Below are positions 43,507 through 51,486 of a stretch of DNA of 64,000 bases, in pieces; position 1 is the first letter of the stretch; each line of letters opens with the position of its first letter. The DNA comes from Rhizobium vallis (GTDB lineage: Bacteria > Pseudomonadota > Alphaproteobacteria > Rhizobiales > Rhizobiaceae), in NCBI RefSeq assembly GCF_003985155.1, contig NZ_ML133690.1, forward strand, positions 372,001 to 436,000, in the 5' to 3' direction. The notes under the pieces were generated by a model. That model did not search any database, was not told where the DNA came from, and saw only the letters and a list, made by a program, of their open reading frames with translations. The translations under genes and the position numbers were made by a program.

Positions 43507-44196
43507 CTACAACGGCAGCGCCCTGCCAGCCCGTTCGCTGACCATGTATTCGGCGTACCAATCCGGCCAGTTGTCGTCGTGTTTGCCGCCGTTGCGTTTC
43601 TCATGTTCGCCGTGGGCGGTGGCGGCACGGCGCAGTGCCGCGGCAAGGTCGTTCGATGTCGAGAAGGCCGTCTCGTCGGCGTCGATGCGGCCGGGCAGGC
43701 GGGTGGTGACCTCCTGGAACAGCCATCCGTTGCCGTCGGGATCCTTGAACGAGGCGAAGGAACGGTAGCTGCGGTGGTCTGGATCGCGTCCGGCGATCCT
43801 GAGGCGTCCGAACAGATAGGGTTCGTCCTTGCCGGCATAGACGCCTGCTGCGTCGTGGAAGACTTCGCTCACCTCGACGCCGCGGGCCATGAGATCGCGC
43901 CGCGCAGCCTCGATGTCGGAGACGACGAGGTAAAGGCCCTGGGCCGAGCCGGGGGCTGCGGCGGTGATGTTTTTGCCGAAGATGATCGCGCAGCCGGAGC
44001 CGGGCGGGGTGAACTGGATCACCCGGAAATCGGCATCATTGGCGAAGTCGGCGTCGAGCCGCCAGCCGAGGCCGTCGTAAAAGCGTTTGGCACGATCGAC
44101 GTCCGAAACGGGGATGACGATCACTTCGAGCTTGGTGTCGACGGGTCGTGTTTTCGGAATTTCGGTGGGGGTTTCACTGCGCATTGCATTGCTCAT
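43507..44196 (-). CDS. VOC family protein with C-terminal extension
   Basis: Encodes 229 aa from the ATG at 44196 (AAGGAG upstream). The VOC part spans about residues 20-145: KLEVIVIPVSDVDRAKRFYDGLGWRLDADF, GLYLVVSDIEAARRDLMARGVEV and SFKDPDGNGWLFQEV. About 80 further residues follow (DLAAALRRAATAHGEHEKRNGGKHDDNWPDWYAEYMVSE), a pattern seen in a known VOC subgroup of rhizobia. The substrate is unknown. Confidence 0.83.
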   Translation of the reverse strand: MSNAMRSETPTEIPKTRPVDTKLEVIVIPVSDVDRAKRFYDGLGWRLDADFANDADFRVIQFTPPGSGCAIIFGKNITAAAPGSAQGLYLVVSDIEAARRDLMARGVEVSEVFHDAAGVYAGKDEPYLFGRLRIAGRDPDHRSYRSFASFKDPDGNGWLFQEVTTRLPGRIDADETAFSTSNDLAAALRRAATAHGEHEKRNGGKHDDNWPDWYAEYMVSERAGRALPL

Positions 44197-44375
44197 CTTC
44201 AGCTCCTTGAGGTTTGGACGCATTAAGAATGGCGATACATGTCGGGATCGAGTGGACCACAGCGCGGCGAGGGCGTCGAATCAATTATTCTGTCTGATGC
44301 GGCCGGCACCGGGCGATCCGTGGTCGAGGGGCGGCGGGTGCTGTTCCCGCCGCCTTCCGTTCGCAGCACCCGCAA

Positions 44376-44810
44376 TTATGCGGCAAGAGCGGCGCGGGTT
44401 TTTCCGATCATCAGAGCCGCGCGTGCGGCCTCGCGGCCCTTCTCGACGAAGTGGGCGCGGTAGATCTGCTGGTGGTGTTCGGTTTCCTGATAATTGTGCG
44501 GCGTCAGCGAGACCGACAGTACCGGCACGCCGGTATCCATGCCGGCGCGCATCAGCCCGTCGACCACGGCCTGGGCGACGAATTCGTGGCGGTAGATCCC
44601 GCCGTCGACGACGAAGGCGGCGGCGATGACGGCGCCGTAGCGGCCGCTCGCGGCAAGATCGCGCGACAAAAGCGGCATCTCGAAAGCGCCTGGAACATCG
44701 AACACGTCGATCTGCTCGGCGGGAACAAGCTGTTGGAAACCTTCGAGCGCACGGTCGACGATATCGGCGTGCCAGCCGGCTTTGACGAAGGCATAACGGG
44801 TGGGTGTCAT
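44376..44810 (-). CDS. ribH: 6,7-dimethyl-8-ribityllumazine synthase, RibH2 type
   Basis: Encodes 144 aa. It catalyses the penultimate step of riboflavin synthesis. VPGAFEMPLLSRDLAASGRYGAVIAAAFVVDGGIYRHEFVAQAV carries the family substrate-binding motif, with histidine in RHEF. The short length and sequence fit the decameric RibH2 of rhizobia and Brucella. An FMN riboswitch precedes it, so it is made when FMN is low, unlike the housekeeping RibH1. Confidence 0.92.
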   Translation of the reverse strand: MTPTRYAFVKAGWHADIVDRALEGFQQLVPAEQIDVFDVPGAFEMPLLSRDLAASGRYGAVIAAAFVVDGGIYRHEFVAQAVVDGLMRAGMDTGVPVLSVSLTPHNYQETEHHQQIYRAHFVEKGREAARAALMIGKTRAALAA

Positions 44811-44892
44811 AGTAATCTCCTTTGGCGTACAGACACGTCACCCAAGGCGATCACGAGCGTTCGCCGGCTGCCCGGAGGCAGCAGGAACGCGC

Positions 44893-45027
44893 GTTCTCTT
44901 TCATCCGGACTATGACCGTCGGCTCAGGCATCTCACCTGATCTGCTGACCCTTCCGAAGAAGGCGCTCGCGGGCTCGCAATCGAAACTGCATACCGCCGG
45001 TAGGGACTTTCACCCCGCCCTGAGAAC
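44893..45027 (-). ncRNA. FMN riboswitch (RFN element)
   Basis: Read on the minus strand from 45027 the element has GGGCGGGGTGAAAGTCCCTA, ACCGGCGGTATGCAG, GATCAGGTGAGATGCCTGAG, GCCGACGGTCATAGTC and CGGATGAAAGAGAAC, all hallmarks of the RFN fold. The outer stem GTTCTC/GAGAAC closes it. It ends 82 bp before the ribH2 start, long enough for an expression platform that could hide the ribosome site. Confidence 0.96.
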
Positions 45028-45103
45028 GGCGCGACAATAGGGGCAAGGCAGCGGGCTGGCAAGAGGCGGAAGATGGTTTCGGGATGGGTGCGGGTTGCGA
45101 CCC

Positions 45104-45246
45104 CAAGAGAGCCTCATCCTGAGGTGCCCCGCAGGGGCCTCGAAGGACGAGGCGGGCACGCTGACGGTGGATGGAAGCAAGAAGCGGCGTTGGCGCAGCT
45201 CCTTCGAGGCTCCGCCCTGCGGGCTGCGCGCCCTGAGGATGAGGGA
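45104..45246. repeat. Family A palindromic repeat, copy 4
   Basis: A full copy from AAGAGAGCCTCATCCTGAGG to CGCGCCCTGAGGATGAGGG, with the GTGCCCCGCAGGGGCCTCGA and CCTTCGAGGCTCCGCCCTGC blocks. Together with the half copy at 45295 it fills the gene-free stretch between the riboswitch and 45493. Confidence 0.75.
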
Positions 45247-45294
45247 GGCTGGAGGGTGCCGCGCCGGCATTCTCTGGTGAGGTCGCGCCAGCAC

Positions 45295-45360
45295 TCAAGA
45301 GAGCCTCACCCTGAGGTGCCCCGCAGGGGCCTCGAAGGGCGGGGCGGGTGCGCCGGTGGC
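45295..45360. repeat. Family A half-element
   Basis: About 66 bp: CTCAAGAGAGCCTCACCCTG, GTGCCCCGCAGGGGCCTCGA, GGGCGGGGCGGGTGCG. It is the first half of the repeat only, next to full copy 4. The rest of the gap to 45493 shows nothing I recognise. Confidence 0.65.
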
Positions 45361-45492
45361 TGATGGATGTATGCCCCACCGCCCTTGCTGAGCGTGCCCT
45401 TGCGCCTAAATGCTTCCCGTGAGGATATCCGTGTCGAAAAAGCATGTCGCGCCGCGTCATAAGAGGCAGAGCAGCAACCATGGGAGAATGTG

Positions 45493-45939
45493 ATGCCAGA
45501 TCCCTTCGTCGTGCGCCGCGAAGCGCACATCGCTGCACCGCCGGCTGCGGTGTTCGCACTGATGACCGATCCGGAGAAGATCCTGCGCTGGATGGGAACG
45601 GAGGCTGAGATCAAGCCTGAGCCGGGCGGGCTCTATCTCGTCAATGTCACCGGCGCCCGCTTCGCGCGTGGTTCGTTTCGCGAGGTGGTGCCGGTTCATC
45701 GCCTGGCCTACAGCTTCGGCTGGGACGGCAGCGAGGAGGTGCCGCCGGGCTCGAGCCTGGTCGAGATCGATCTGATCGAGCAGCCCGACGGAACGCTCCT
45801 GCGACTCACCCATAGCGGCCTGCCGAGTGCCGCCCAATGCGCCGGCCATACGGAGGGCTGGGTGCATTACATCGGGCGGCTGGCCGAGGTCGCGGCCGGG
45901 CGCGATCCCGGTCCGGATATCTTTAGCGGCAGGAAATGA
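45493..45939 (+). CDS. SRPBCC/AHSA1 family protein
   Basis: Encodes 148 aa with the START-like helix-grip fold: VRREAHIAAPPAAVFALMTDPEKILRWMGTEAEIKPEPGGLYLV, then FREVVPVHRLAYSFGW and GTLLRLTHSGLP, ending GWVHYIGRLAEVAAG. The ATG at 45493 has GGGAG six bases upstream. The family binds hydrophobic ligands; the role is unknown. Confidence 0.88.
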   Translation: MPDPFVVRREAHIAAPPAAVFALMTDPEKILRWMGTEAEIKPEPGGLYLVNVTGARFARGSFREVVPVHRLAYSFGWDGSEEVPPGSSLVEIDLIEQPDGTLLRLTHSGLPSAAQCAGHTEGWVHYIGRLAEVAAGRDPGPDIFSGRK

Positions 45940-46123
45940 ACGGTTTTCCGAGGGCGTCGCCAAGCCGGCAACGGCCTGTGATTGCGGGAAAATCGGCCGG
46001 GCGGCGCGCTGCCCGGACACCGGAAACGCTGTTTTTTCGCCCGCAAACATGAACACGCAATTCATCCCCAGTTCAATTTGGCCGTCCTACGTTCGGTACG
46101 GCTGGATTGAATTGGAGTTTTCG

Positions 46124-46474
46124 ATGAAGGCACTTTCACTCGCGGCTGCCTTGCTCGCTGGCAGCCTCTCGATCGGTACGGCTGAGGCAATGCCGGTCGG
46201 GTCGATCAACGTTCAGAGCAATATCGTCAAGGCCGACTACGCCTGCGGTCGCGGCTGGCACCTGACCCCATGGGGCGAGTGCCGGCGGAACTGGCGCCGC
46301 CCGCCGCCGATGGCCTTTTATGGTGGCCCGCCCCGCTGGGGCTGGGAGCGGCATCATCGCCGGGACTGGGACGGCGGCTGGCGTGAGGGACGGCGTTGGG
46401 ATCGGGATCGCGGCGGGGACGATCGTCGCTGGTATGGCGATCGCCGCTGGGATCGCGATCGTAACTGGGATTGA
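46124..46474 (+). CDS. Secreted Arg/Trp/Asp-rich small protein
   Basis: Encodes 116 aa. A signal peptide (KALSLAAALLAGSLSIGTAEAM) precedes DYACGRGWHLTPWGECRRN, a two-cysteine motif found in many small rhizobial exported proteins. A tail rich in Arg, Asp, Trp and Gly follows (GDDRRWYGDRRWDRDRNWD). A terminator follows at 46500-46531. The function is unknown. Confidence 0.78.
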   Translation: MKALSLAAALLAGSLSIGTAEAMPVGSINVQSNIVKADYACGRGWHLTPWGECRRNWRRPPPMAFYGGPPRWGWERHHRRDWDGGWREGRRWDRDRGGDDRRWYGDRRWDRDRNWD

Positions 46475-46499
46475 TATCCCGGGTAGATCCAAAACGATG

Positions 46500-46531
46500 G
46501 AGGCCGGCGCGATCTTCGCCCGGCCTCTTTT
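46500..46531 (+). terminator. Intrinsic terminator
   Basis: GAGGCCGG (46500-46507) pairs with CCGGCCTC (46520-46527), with an inner GCG/CGC pairing, and is followed by TTTT. It ends the transcript of 46124-46474. Confidence 0.82.
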
Positions 46532-46550
46532 CATGCCGGGCGCTTGGGCT

Positions 46551-46825
46551 CTAGAGCCTTTCCGGGTTAGATTGCAGCATTCTGCCGGAGCAGGTTTTCG
46601 TCAGGGCAAAGGCGATTGGCGAAGGGCATACCGCTTGGTACGTCCGAGCCGATCGCCTTTGATCCTGGCGGAAAAATGCCCGGCCCTTCGGGTTGGCTGA
46701 AACGGGCCGGCTGATCGACCGGAAGGCTTGGCCGTAGAGCTGGGCTACGACGCGCGCCGGCCGGTCGACCATCCGACTCCGTTTGAGCCAACAGAATGCT
46801 GCAATCTAACCCGGAAAGGCTCTAG
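46551..46825. mobile_element. 275-bp MITE-like element with 34-bp perfect terminal inverted repeats
   Basis: The first 34 bp (46551-46584) and last 34 bp (46792-46825) are perfect inverted repeats that start CTAGAGCCTTTCCGGGTTAG. The inside has further palindromes and no convincing gene, though a minus-strand open frame spans it. CTAG is found at both ends, so any target duplication is at most 4 bp. The stop codon of the small gene 46822-47046 is inside the right end. No transposase is nearby; it would need one in trans if mobile. Confidence 0.7.
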
Positions 46826-47046
46826 ATCGGGCTGACGAGCCAGTGCTTGTCGTTGATCAGTTCTTCGAGTTCGACCGGATCCTTGACCCCGAACTCGAAC
46901 CATTCGACCAGTTCCCTGGCCTTCCGCCTGCTCTCTTCGGCGGTGAATTCGATTCCGTAGCGCGCGCACCAGCGCCGAAGGATCGACGTCAGCAGCGTCA
47001 TGTCATTTCCGTCAAGCGGATCTTTCGGCCAGTACGTCGTGCCCAT
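46822..47046 (-). CDS. Small hypothetical protein ending inside the 46551 element
   Basis: Encodes 74 aa (start WPKDPLDGNDMTLLTSILRR; AESRRKARELVEWFEFGVKDP-like helical middle; VELEELINDKHWLVSPI end). It is a hydrophilic, helix-rich protein. The stop TAG (46822-46824) comes from the terminal CTAG of the 275-bp element, so the original C-terminus may have been changed by the insertion. No family is recognised. Confidence 0.6.
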   Translation of the reverse strand: MGTTYWPKDPLDGNDMTLLTSILRRWCARYGIEFTAEESRRKARELVEWFEFGVKDPVELEELINDKHWLVSPI

Positions 47047-47288
47047 CGCAACCCCTCAATCACACGATGATGAACGGGCGCATAATGGAATCAAATCCGC
47101 ACAAGTTTAAAGTGTTATTTTCTTTGTTTTCCACCGCGGTGAATGGTTTTTCCACAGGGTTGTTTGGCGGTGGGGTTGACAGGGTTGCGGGGCGCGGCAG
47201 CGGGCGCAAGAGCCGATAGGAAGCGGAGCATCCGCAGGCGGATGCTCCGGGGGTTGCTCGCGTCCTGTTGCGGTGCCAATGTTAACAT

Positions 47289-48380
47289 ATGGATCTGCCT
47301 TCCTCCCTTGCCTGGCTGGTTGACGAGGCCGCTCAATCGCCCGCTCCCGAGCGGTTTCTGGCCGAGCTTGGGCGTCGGCTGCTTGCCGATGGCCTGCCGC
47401 TTTCGGGCGGGGCGCTGACGCTTTCGGTGCCGCATCCGATCATCGCGCGGCGCACCTGGCTGTGGCGGGCAGAGACCGGGGCTGTCATCGAGGCGCTGGC
47501 CTTCGCCGCAGCAGCACCCGTCGGGGCCGGGCGCGAGTGGCTGGCCGGGCTCGGGCCGGTGTGGGAAGAAAGGATCGGGCCTTCTCAGGACGATCCCGTG
47601 CTTGGCTGGGCGGGCGTTGCCAACGGGGCAGAGGCCTTCGCGGCCGATGACGTGGCCCGGCTTTGCGATGTCGCGCGCTTTGCCGCCGCGCCGCTCGCAG
47701 CCCTTGCGGCGCGCGAGGCGCGGGCAGCGCTGCTGGAAGCCTATCTCGGCCGGCGCAGTGCGGCCCGGGTGCAGGCCGGCGCGCTTGCCCGCGGTACCGG
47801 CGAAATCATCCGCGCCGCTCTTCTCTGCGCTGATCTCAGAGATTTCACCGCGCTTTCCGAGGTGACGGAGCCGTATGCGATGATATCAGCGCTCGACGCT
47901 TATTTTGATCGTGTCGCCGGCGCCGTCCATGCCTTCGGCGGCGAGGTGCTGAAATTCATGGGCGATGGCGTGCTGGCGATCTTTCCCGTCACGGGCGCCA
48001 CAGGCGAAGAGGCCAGAGGTGATCGCAATGCCTGCGAGGCGGCGCTGAGGGCAGTCGCCGCCAGCCGCGCCGGCATGGCCCATCTCGACCAGCTGCGCCA
48101 GACGCAGGGGCTGGCGCCGCTGCCCTTCGGCGCCGCACTGCATTTCGGCGAGATCCTCTGGGGCAATATCGGCGCAGCCGACCGGCTTGATTTCACCGCC
48201 ATCGGCCCGGCGGTCAACCTCGTCAGCCGGCTGGAAGGGCTCTGCAAGCCGCTTGGCCGCAGCGTGCTGATTTCGGGCGCGGTGGCGGCGAACACCGGGG
48301 CAGCCCTGACGCCGCTTGGCGAGCACGCGCTACGCGGCATCGCCGAGCCCTGCGCCGTCTTCGCCTTGCCGGAAGATTAG
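47289..48380 (+). CDS. Class III adenylate/guanylate cyclase, soluble
   Basis: Encodes 363 aa with no TM helix. An N-terminal domain of about 170 residues is like those fused to many rhizobial CyaA-type cyclases. The catalytic domain (about 175-355) has LLCADLRDFTALSE (metal Asp), GGEVLKFMGDGVLAIF (Lys and second Asp) and FTAIGPAVNLVSRLE (Thr, Asn and Arg). All key residues are present, and Lys/Thr favours ATP as substrate. It is an addition to the CHASE2 cyclase at 32321. Confidence 0.9.
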   Translation: MDLPSSLAWLVDEAAQSPAPERFLAELGRRLLADGLPLSGGALTLSVPHPIIARRTWLWRAETGAVIEALAFAAAAPVGAGREWLAGLGPVWEERIGPSQDDPVLGWAGVANGAEAFAADDVARLCDVARFAAAPLAALAAREARAALLEAYLGRRSAARVQAGALARGTGEIIRAALLCADLRDFTALSEVTEPYAMISALDAYFDRVAGAVHAFGGEVLKFMGDGVLAIFPVTGATGEEARGDRNACEAALRAVAASRAGMAHLDQLRQTQGLAPLPFGAALHFGEILWGNIGAADRLDFTAIGPAVNLVSRLEGLCKPLGRSVLISGAVAANTGAALTPLGEHALRGIAEPCAVFALPED

Positions 48381-48386
48381 CGCGAT

Positions 48387-48406
48387 GCCCCGCATCGGTG
48401 CGGGGC
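48387..48406 (+). terminator. Hairpin after the cyclase gene
   Basis: GCCCCGCA (48387-48394) pairs with TGCGGGGC (48399-48406) around TCGG, six bases after the stop. It has no T run. The AT-rich stretch 48480-48600 that follows is likely the promoter region of the next gene. Confidence 0.5.
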
Positions 48407-48644
48407 GCGCGGCGATCAATCCGGTGCCTGCAGGCCTATCCCTGCGTTGCAGACTTTCAGCCAGGACTATGAGACGAGGCTTCTAACTCATTGTTCTAGC
48501 AATAAAGAACTCTCAACATATGGTTGTTATTTTTTCAAGTATATTTTGGGTGTTTGATAAATATAGATTTGACTGTGACAGGATATTTCGTTTTTTATCT
48601 CCGCGGCTGGGCCGATGTTGAACCTTTTCAGGGGAGGAAATGGT

Positions 48645-49373
48645 ATGCCTGTAAAGCCCAATGCTGTGGATGATTCCGCCAGTTTTTTCGAAACCGATGC
48701 AATCAGCGGCAATATTCTCGATAATGATGTTGCCGGATCGAACGGCAAGAAAATCCTGAACTTCTTTGATGGCGAGCGTGTCGATGCCAAGGCGCCGGGC
48801 GTGATCACGACCATCGAAGGCGAGCATGGCACATTCTTCGTCAAGGCGGACGGAAGCTATAGCTATGAGCTGCATGCTTCCGAGAAGCCCGGCTTCGAGG
48901 CCGGCGAAAGCCTTTTCGAACATATCAGCTATAAGATTTCCGACGGCGGCGGCAACACCGATACCGCCGTATTCAACCTGGAAATCAAGGGCGTCACGTC
49001 GAAGCCGGTTGCGGTCGACGACCATCTGTCGTTCTCGGAAAATGACGCGATCTCCGGGAATTTGCTGAGCAACGATATCAATCCGGGCGGGTCGACCCTT
49101 TTTCTCCGCTTCTTCGACGGCGTTCGTGTCGATGCCAAGTCGGGTCCGGCGCACGAGACCATCGTCCAGGGTGACTATGGCACCTTCAAGCTGCAACCGG
49201 ACGGGTCGTTCACTTATGAACTCGACCATTCGCTCGATGCCGTGCAGAACCTCGGCGCGGGAGAGCACCTGACGGAGAGGGTGAGCTACAAGTTGGCCGA
49301 TGCCGCCGGCCATACGGATGTCGGCGTGCTCGACCTGACGATCAACGGCAGCGATGCGACGCTCCTGAGCTGA
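48645..49373 (+). CDS. Tandem cadherin/VCBS-like repeat protein
   Basis: Encodes 242 aa from the ATG at 48645 (GGGAGGAAATGGT upstream). Two similar Ig-like repeats of about 115 residues: PNAVDDSASFFETDAISGNILDNDV with GTFFVKADGSYSYEL, then PVAVDDHLSFSENDAISGNLLSNDI with GTFKLQPDGSFTYEL. These DxxxxxEnxxxxGNxLxND/DGSFTYE patterns are typical of calcium-binding adhesin repeats. No N-terminal signal is seen, so type I secretion is plausible. A 15-bp hairpin (49443-49478) follows. Confidence 0.82.
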   Translation: MPVKPNAVDDSASFFETDAISGNILDNDVAGSNGKKILNFFDGERVDAKAPGVITTIEGEHGTFFVKADGSYSYELHASEKPGFEAGESLFEHISYKISDGGGNTDTAVFNLEIKGVTSKPVAVDDHLSFSENDAISGNLLSNDINPGGSTLFLRFFDGVRVDAKSGPAHETIVQGDYGTFKLQPDGSFTYELDHSLDAVQNLGAGEHLTERVSYKLADAAGHTDVGVLDLTINGSDATLLS

Positions 49374-49442
49374 CGGTTTGCGATGTCGAGCTCCGTCCGA
49401 CGGAGTTATGATTGTCGCGGTTGATGAAATTTCTGCAGCTTC

Positions 49443-49478
49443 GTCACCGGCAACCGGCCATTACCGGTTGCCGGTGAC
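49443..49478. terminator. 15-bp perfect hairpin
   Basis: A perfect 15-bp inverted repeat (49443-49457 with 49464-49478, loop CCATTA) lies 70 bp after the repeat protein. It lacks a T tract; it may be a terminator or a small palindromic element. Confidence 0.5.
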
Positions 49479-49575
49479 CGCGGCCGTTCGTTGGGATTGA
49501 AGAGATCCGGAGCGCGGCGGCGGCTCGCGTCGCGACGGTATCTCCGGACTACAATGCGAGTTTGCAAAGATATGT

Positions 49576-49595
49576 TTGCAAAGGTTCCTTTGCAA
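49576..49595. promoter_or_regulatory. Operator of the ArsR-type regulator
   Basis: TTGCAAAGG-TT-CCTTTGCAA is a perfect inverted repeat (49576-49595). A direct half copy (GTTTGCAAAG) is at 49560-49569. The site is 15 bp before the regulator start, so it fits autorepression of the arsR-MFS operon. Confidence 0.75.
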
Positions 49596-49609
49596 TATAT
49601 GCTTGGGGC

Positions 49610-50257
49610 ATGAAAGATCCGCACCCTCAACCTGCTCATGCCGAATCCTCCCGCACCGTCAGCCGGGTCGTGCCGGAACCGGCTGCGCTGAAGGCGCTGG
49701 CGCATCCGGTGCGGCTGCGCATGCTCGGCATGCTCCGGGTCGATGGTCCCGCGACGGCAACGCAGCTCGCGGTGCGGCTCGGCTTGAACAGTGGTGCGAC
49801 GAGCTACCACCTGCGCCAGCTTGCCCAATACGGTTTCATCGAAGAGGCGCCGCATGCCTCCAGGCGTGACCGCTGGTGGCGCGCAAGCCACGAACTGACC
49901 ACCGTGCCGGCGAGCGAGGCCGAGGGGGAAGCGCTCGATCTCGATCTCGCCTTCAACCAGGCGGCACTCTCCCTGCAGGTCGGCCAGATGCAGCAGGCGC
50001 TGGAGGAATATGCCGAGCTGCCGGCCGAATGGCGCAAGGCGAGCACGACGAGCGACATCATCATCCCGATGACGGCAGAGCAGGCCGAAGCCCTGACGAA
50101 GCGGCTGACCGACATCATCCTGGAAGCAATGCGGGCGGCCCCGCCGCTGGGGGAGGCGGCGTCCAGCAGTCCCGACATGGTTCCCTTCTCGGTCATGCTG
50201 CACGCCTTTCCCTATCCGGGCCGCCTGCCGCACCGCGAGGGGGAGGACGAGTCGTGA
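49610..50257 (+). CDS. ArsR/SmtB-type winged-helix regulator
   Basis: Encodes 215 aa from the ATG at 49610; the longer frame from 49562 would include the operator. Helix-turn-helix: ALKALAHPVRLRMLGMLRVDGPATATQLAVRLGLNSGATSYHLRQLAQYGFIEEAPHASRRDRWWRA (about residues 25-90). The C-terminal part is longer than in metal sensors and has no Cys metal site. GTGA overlap with the MFS gene shows translational coupling. Confidence 0.9.
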   Translation: MKDPHPQPAHAESSRTVSRVVPEPAALKALAHPVRLRMLGMLRVDGPATATQLAVRLGLNSGATSYHLRQLAQYGFIEEAPHASRRDRWWRASHELTTVPASEAEGEALDLDLAFNQAALSLQVGQMQQALEEYAELPAEWRKASTTSDIIIPMTAEQAEALTKRLTDIILEAMRAAPPLGEAASSSPDMVPFSVMLHAFPYPGRLPHREGEDES

Positions 50258-51483
50258 GGCGGGGCAGGCCCTTCCTGGCGCTTGCCGCCGCCGAGACGTT
50301 TTCGCTTTCCGGCACCCGGCTTTCGACCATCGCCATTCCCTGGCTGGTGCTGAGCGCCACCGGCAGTCCCGTGTTGACGGGGCTGACGGCGATGATGGAA
50401 ATGCTCCCCTATGTGGCTGCCAAGGCGCTTGGCGGGCCGCTGATCGACCGGGTCGGGGCCAAGCGCATCGCCATCATCTGCGACGCCGCCTCGGTCATCG
50501 TGGTGGGGCTGGTGCCGCTTCTTGATCTTTTCGGCCTGTTGACCGTGCCGCTGCTGCTGCCCGTCGTCTTTGTCATGGGCGTGCTGCGCGGTCCGTCCGA
50601 TGCCGCCAAGCAGGCGATGGTTCCCGATATCGCAGCACTCGCCGACGTGCCGCTCGAAAGGGTGACCGGCGTCGCCAGCGCCATCGAGCGGCTGGCATCG
50701 ACAGCGGGTGCGGCCGGCGCCGGCGCGTTGATCGGGTTGATCGGCCCGGGCCAGGCGCTCCTCGTCAATGCGGCCACCTTCGCCGCTGCCGCGCTGATCG
50801 TTGCGGCTGGTATACCCAGGATGCGGCGTGCACGTGCTACCTCAGACGTCCGGCCGGGAAAAGCGTCTTCCTATCTCGACGATCTCCGCGAGGGCTGGCG
50901 CTTTCTGCGCGGCGATGCGGTGCTCGTCAGCATCGTCGCCATGGTGGCTGTCACCAACCTGCTCGACCAGGCTTATGGGGCGGTGCTGCTGCCTGTCTGG
51001 ACGCGGGAATCCGGCCATGGCCCGGAACTGCTCGGCGCGATGCTGGCCGCCTTTACGGGCGCCTCGATCGCCGGGGCTGTGATTGCCGCTGCGATCGGCG
51101 AGCGCATGCCGCGCCTTATGGTCTATACGGTGGCGTTCCTGCTGACCGGATTTCCGCGCTTTTTCGTGCTTTCGGTGGATGCGCCGCTTGGCCCCGTCTT
51201 CATCACCCTCGCAATCGCGGGATTTGCCTCGGGCTTCCTCAACCCCATCCTGTCGGCGGTGATCTTCGAGCGCATCCCGAAGCCGCTGACCGGCCGCGTC
51301 ACGGCGATGAGCACCGCCCTCTGCTTTGCCCTCATCCCCTTCGGCGGCCTTGTCGGCGGCGCGCTGATCAGCACGATCGGCCTTGCGGCGGCCTTGCTGC
51401 TTGCCGGCATTGCCTATCTCGCCGCAACGCTTGCGCCGCTGGCGCTGAGGAGCTTTCGCGGATTCGACAAGGCGCTCGCCTGA
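50254..51483 (+). CDS. MFS transporter
   Basis: Encodes 409 aa with about twelve TM helices, starting at a GTG (50254) that overlaps the regulator stop, with GGGGGAGG upstream. SLSGTRLSTIAIPWLVLSATGSPVLTGLTAMMEMLPYVAAKALGGPLIDRVGAKR carries the MFS loop 2-3 motif. The sequence resembles drug-efflux or macrolide-type MFS proteins. Regulated by the adjacent ArsR-type protein; the substrate is unknown. Confidence 0.9.
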   Translation: MRRGRPFLALAAAETFSLSGTRLSTIAIPWLVLSATGSPVLTGLTAMMEMLPYVAAKALGGPLIDRVGAKRIAIICDAASVIVVGLVPLLDLFGLLTVPLLLPVVFVMGVLRGPSDAAKQAMVPDIAALADVPLERVTGVASAIERLASTAGAAGAGALIGLIGPGQALLVNAATFAAAALIVAAGIPRMRRARATSDVRPGKASSYLDDLREGWRFLRGDAVLVSIVAMVAVTNLLDQAYGAVLLPVWTRESGHGPELLGAMLAAFTGASIAGAVIAAAIGERMPRLMVYTVAFLLTGFPRFFVLSVDAPLGPVFITLAIAGFASGFLNPILSAVIFERIPKPLTGRVTAMSTALCFALIPFGGLVGGALISTIGLAAALLLAGIAYLAATLAPLALRSFRGFDKALA

Positions 51484-51486
51484 TAC

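Noticed and set aside
46551..46772. A 73-codon frame inside the 275-bp element
   Set aside because: It is made of the element and its terminal repeat; no ribosome site and no sign of selection on the protein.
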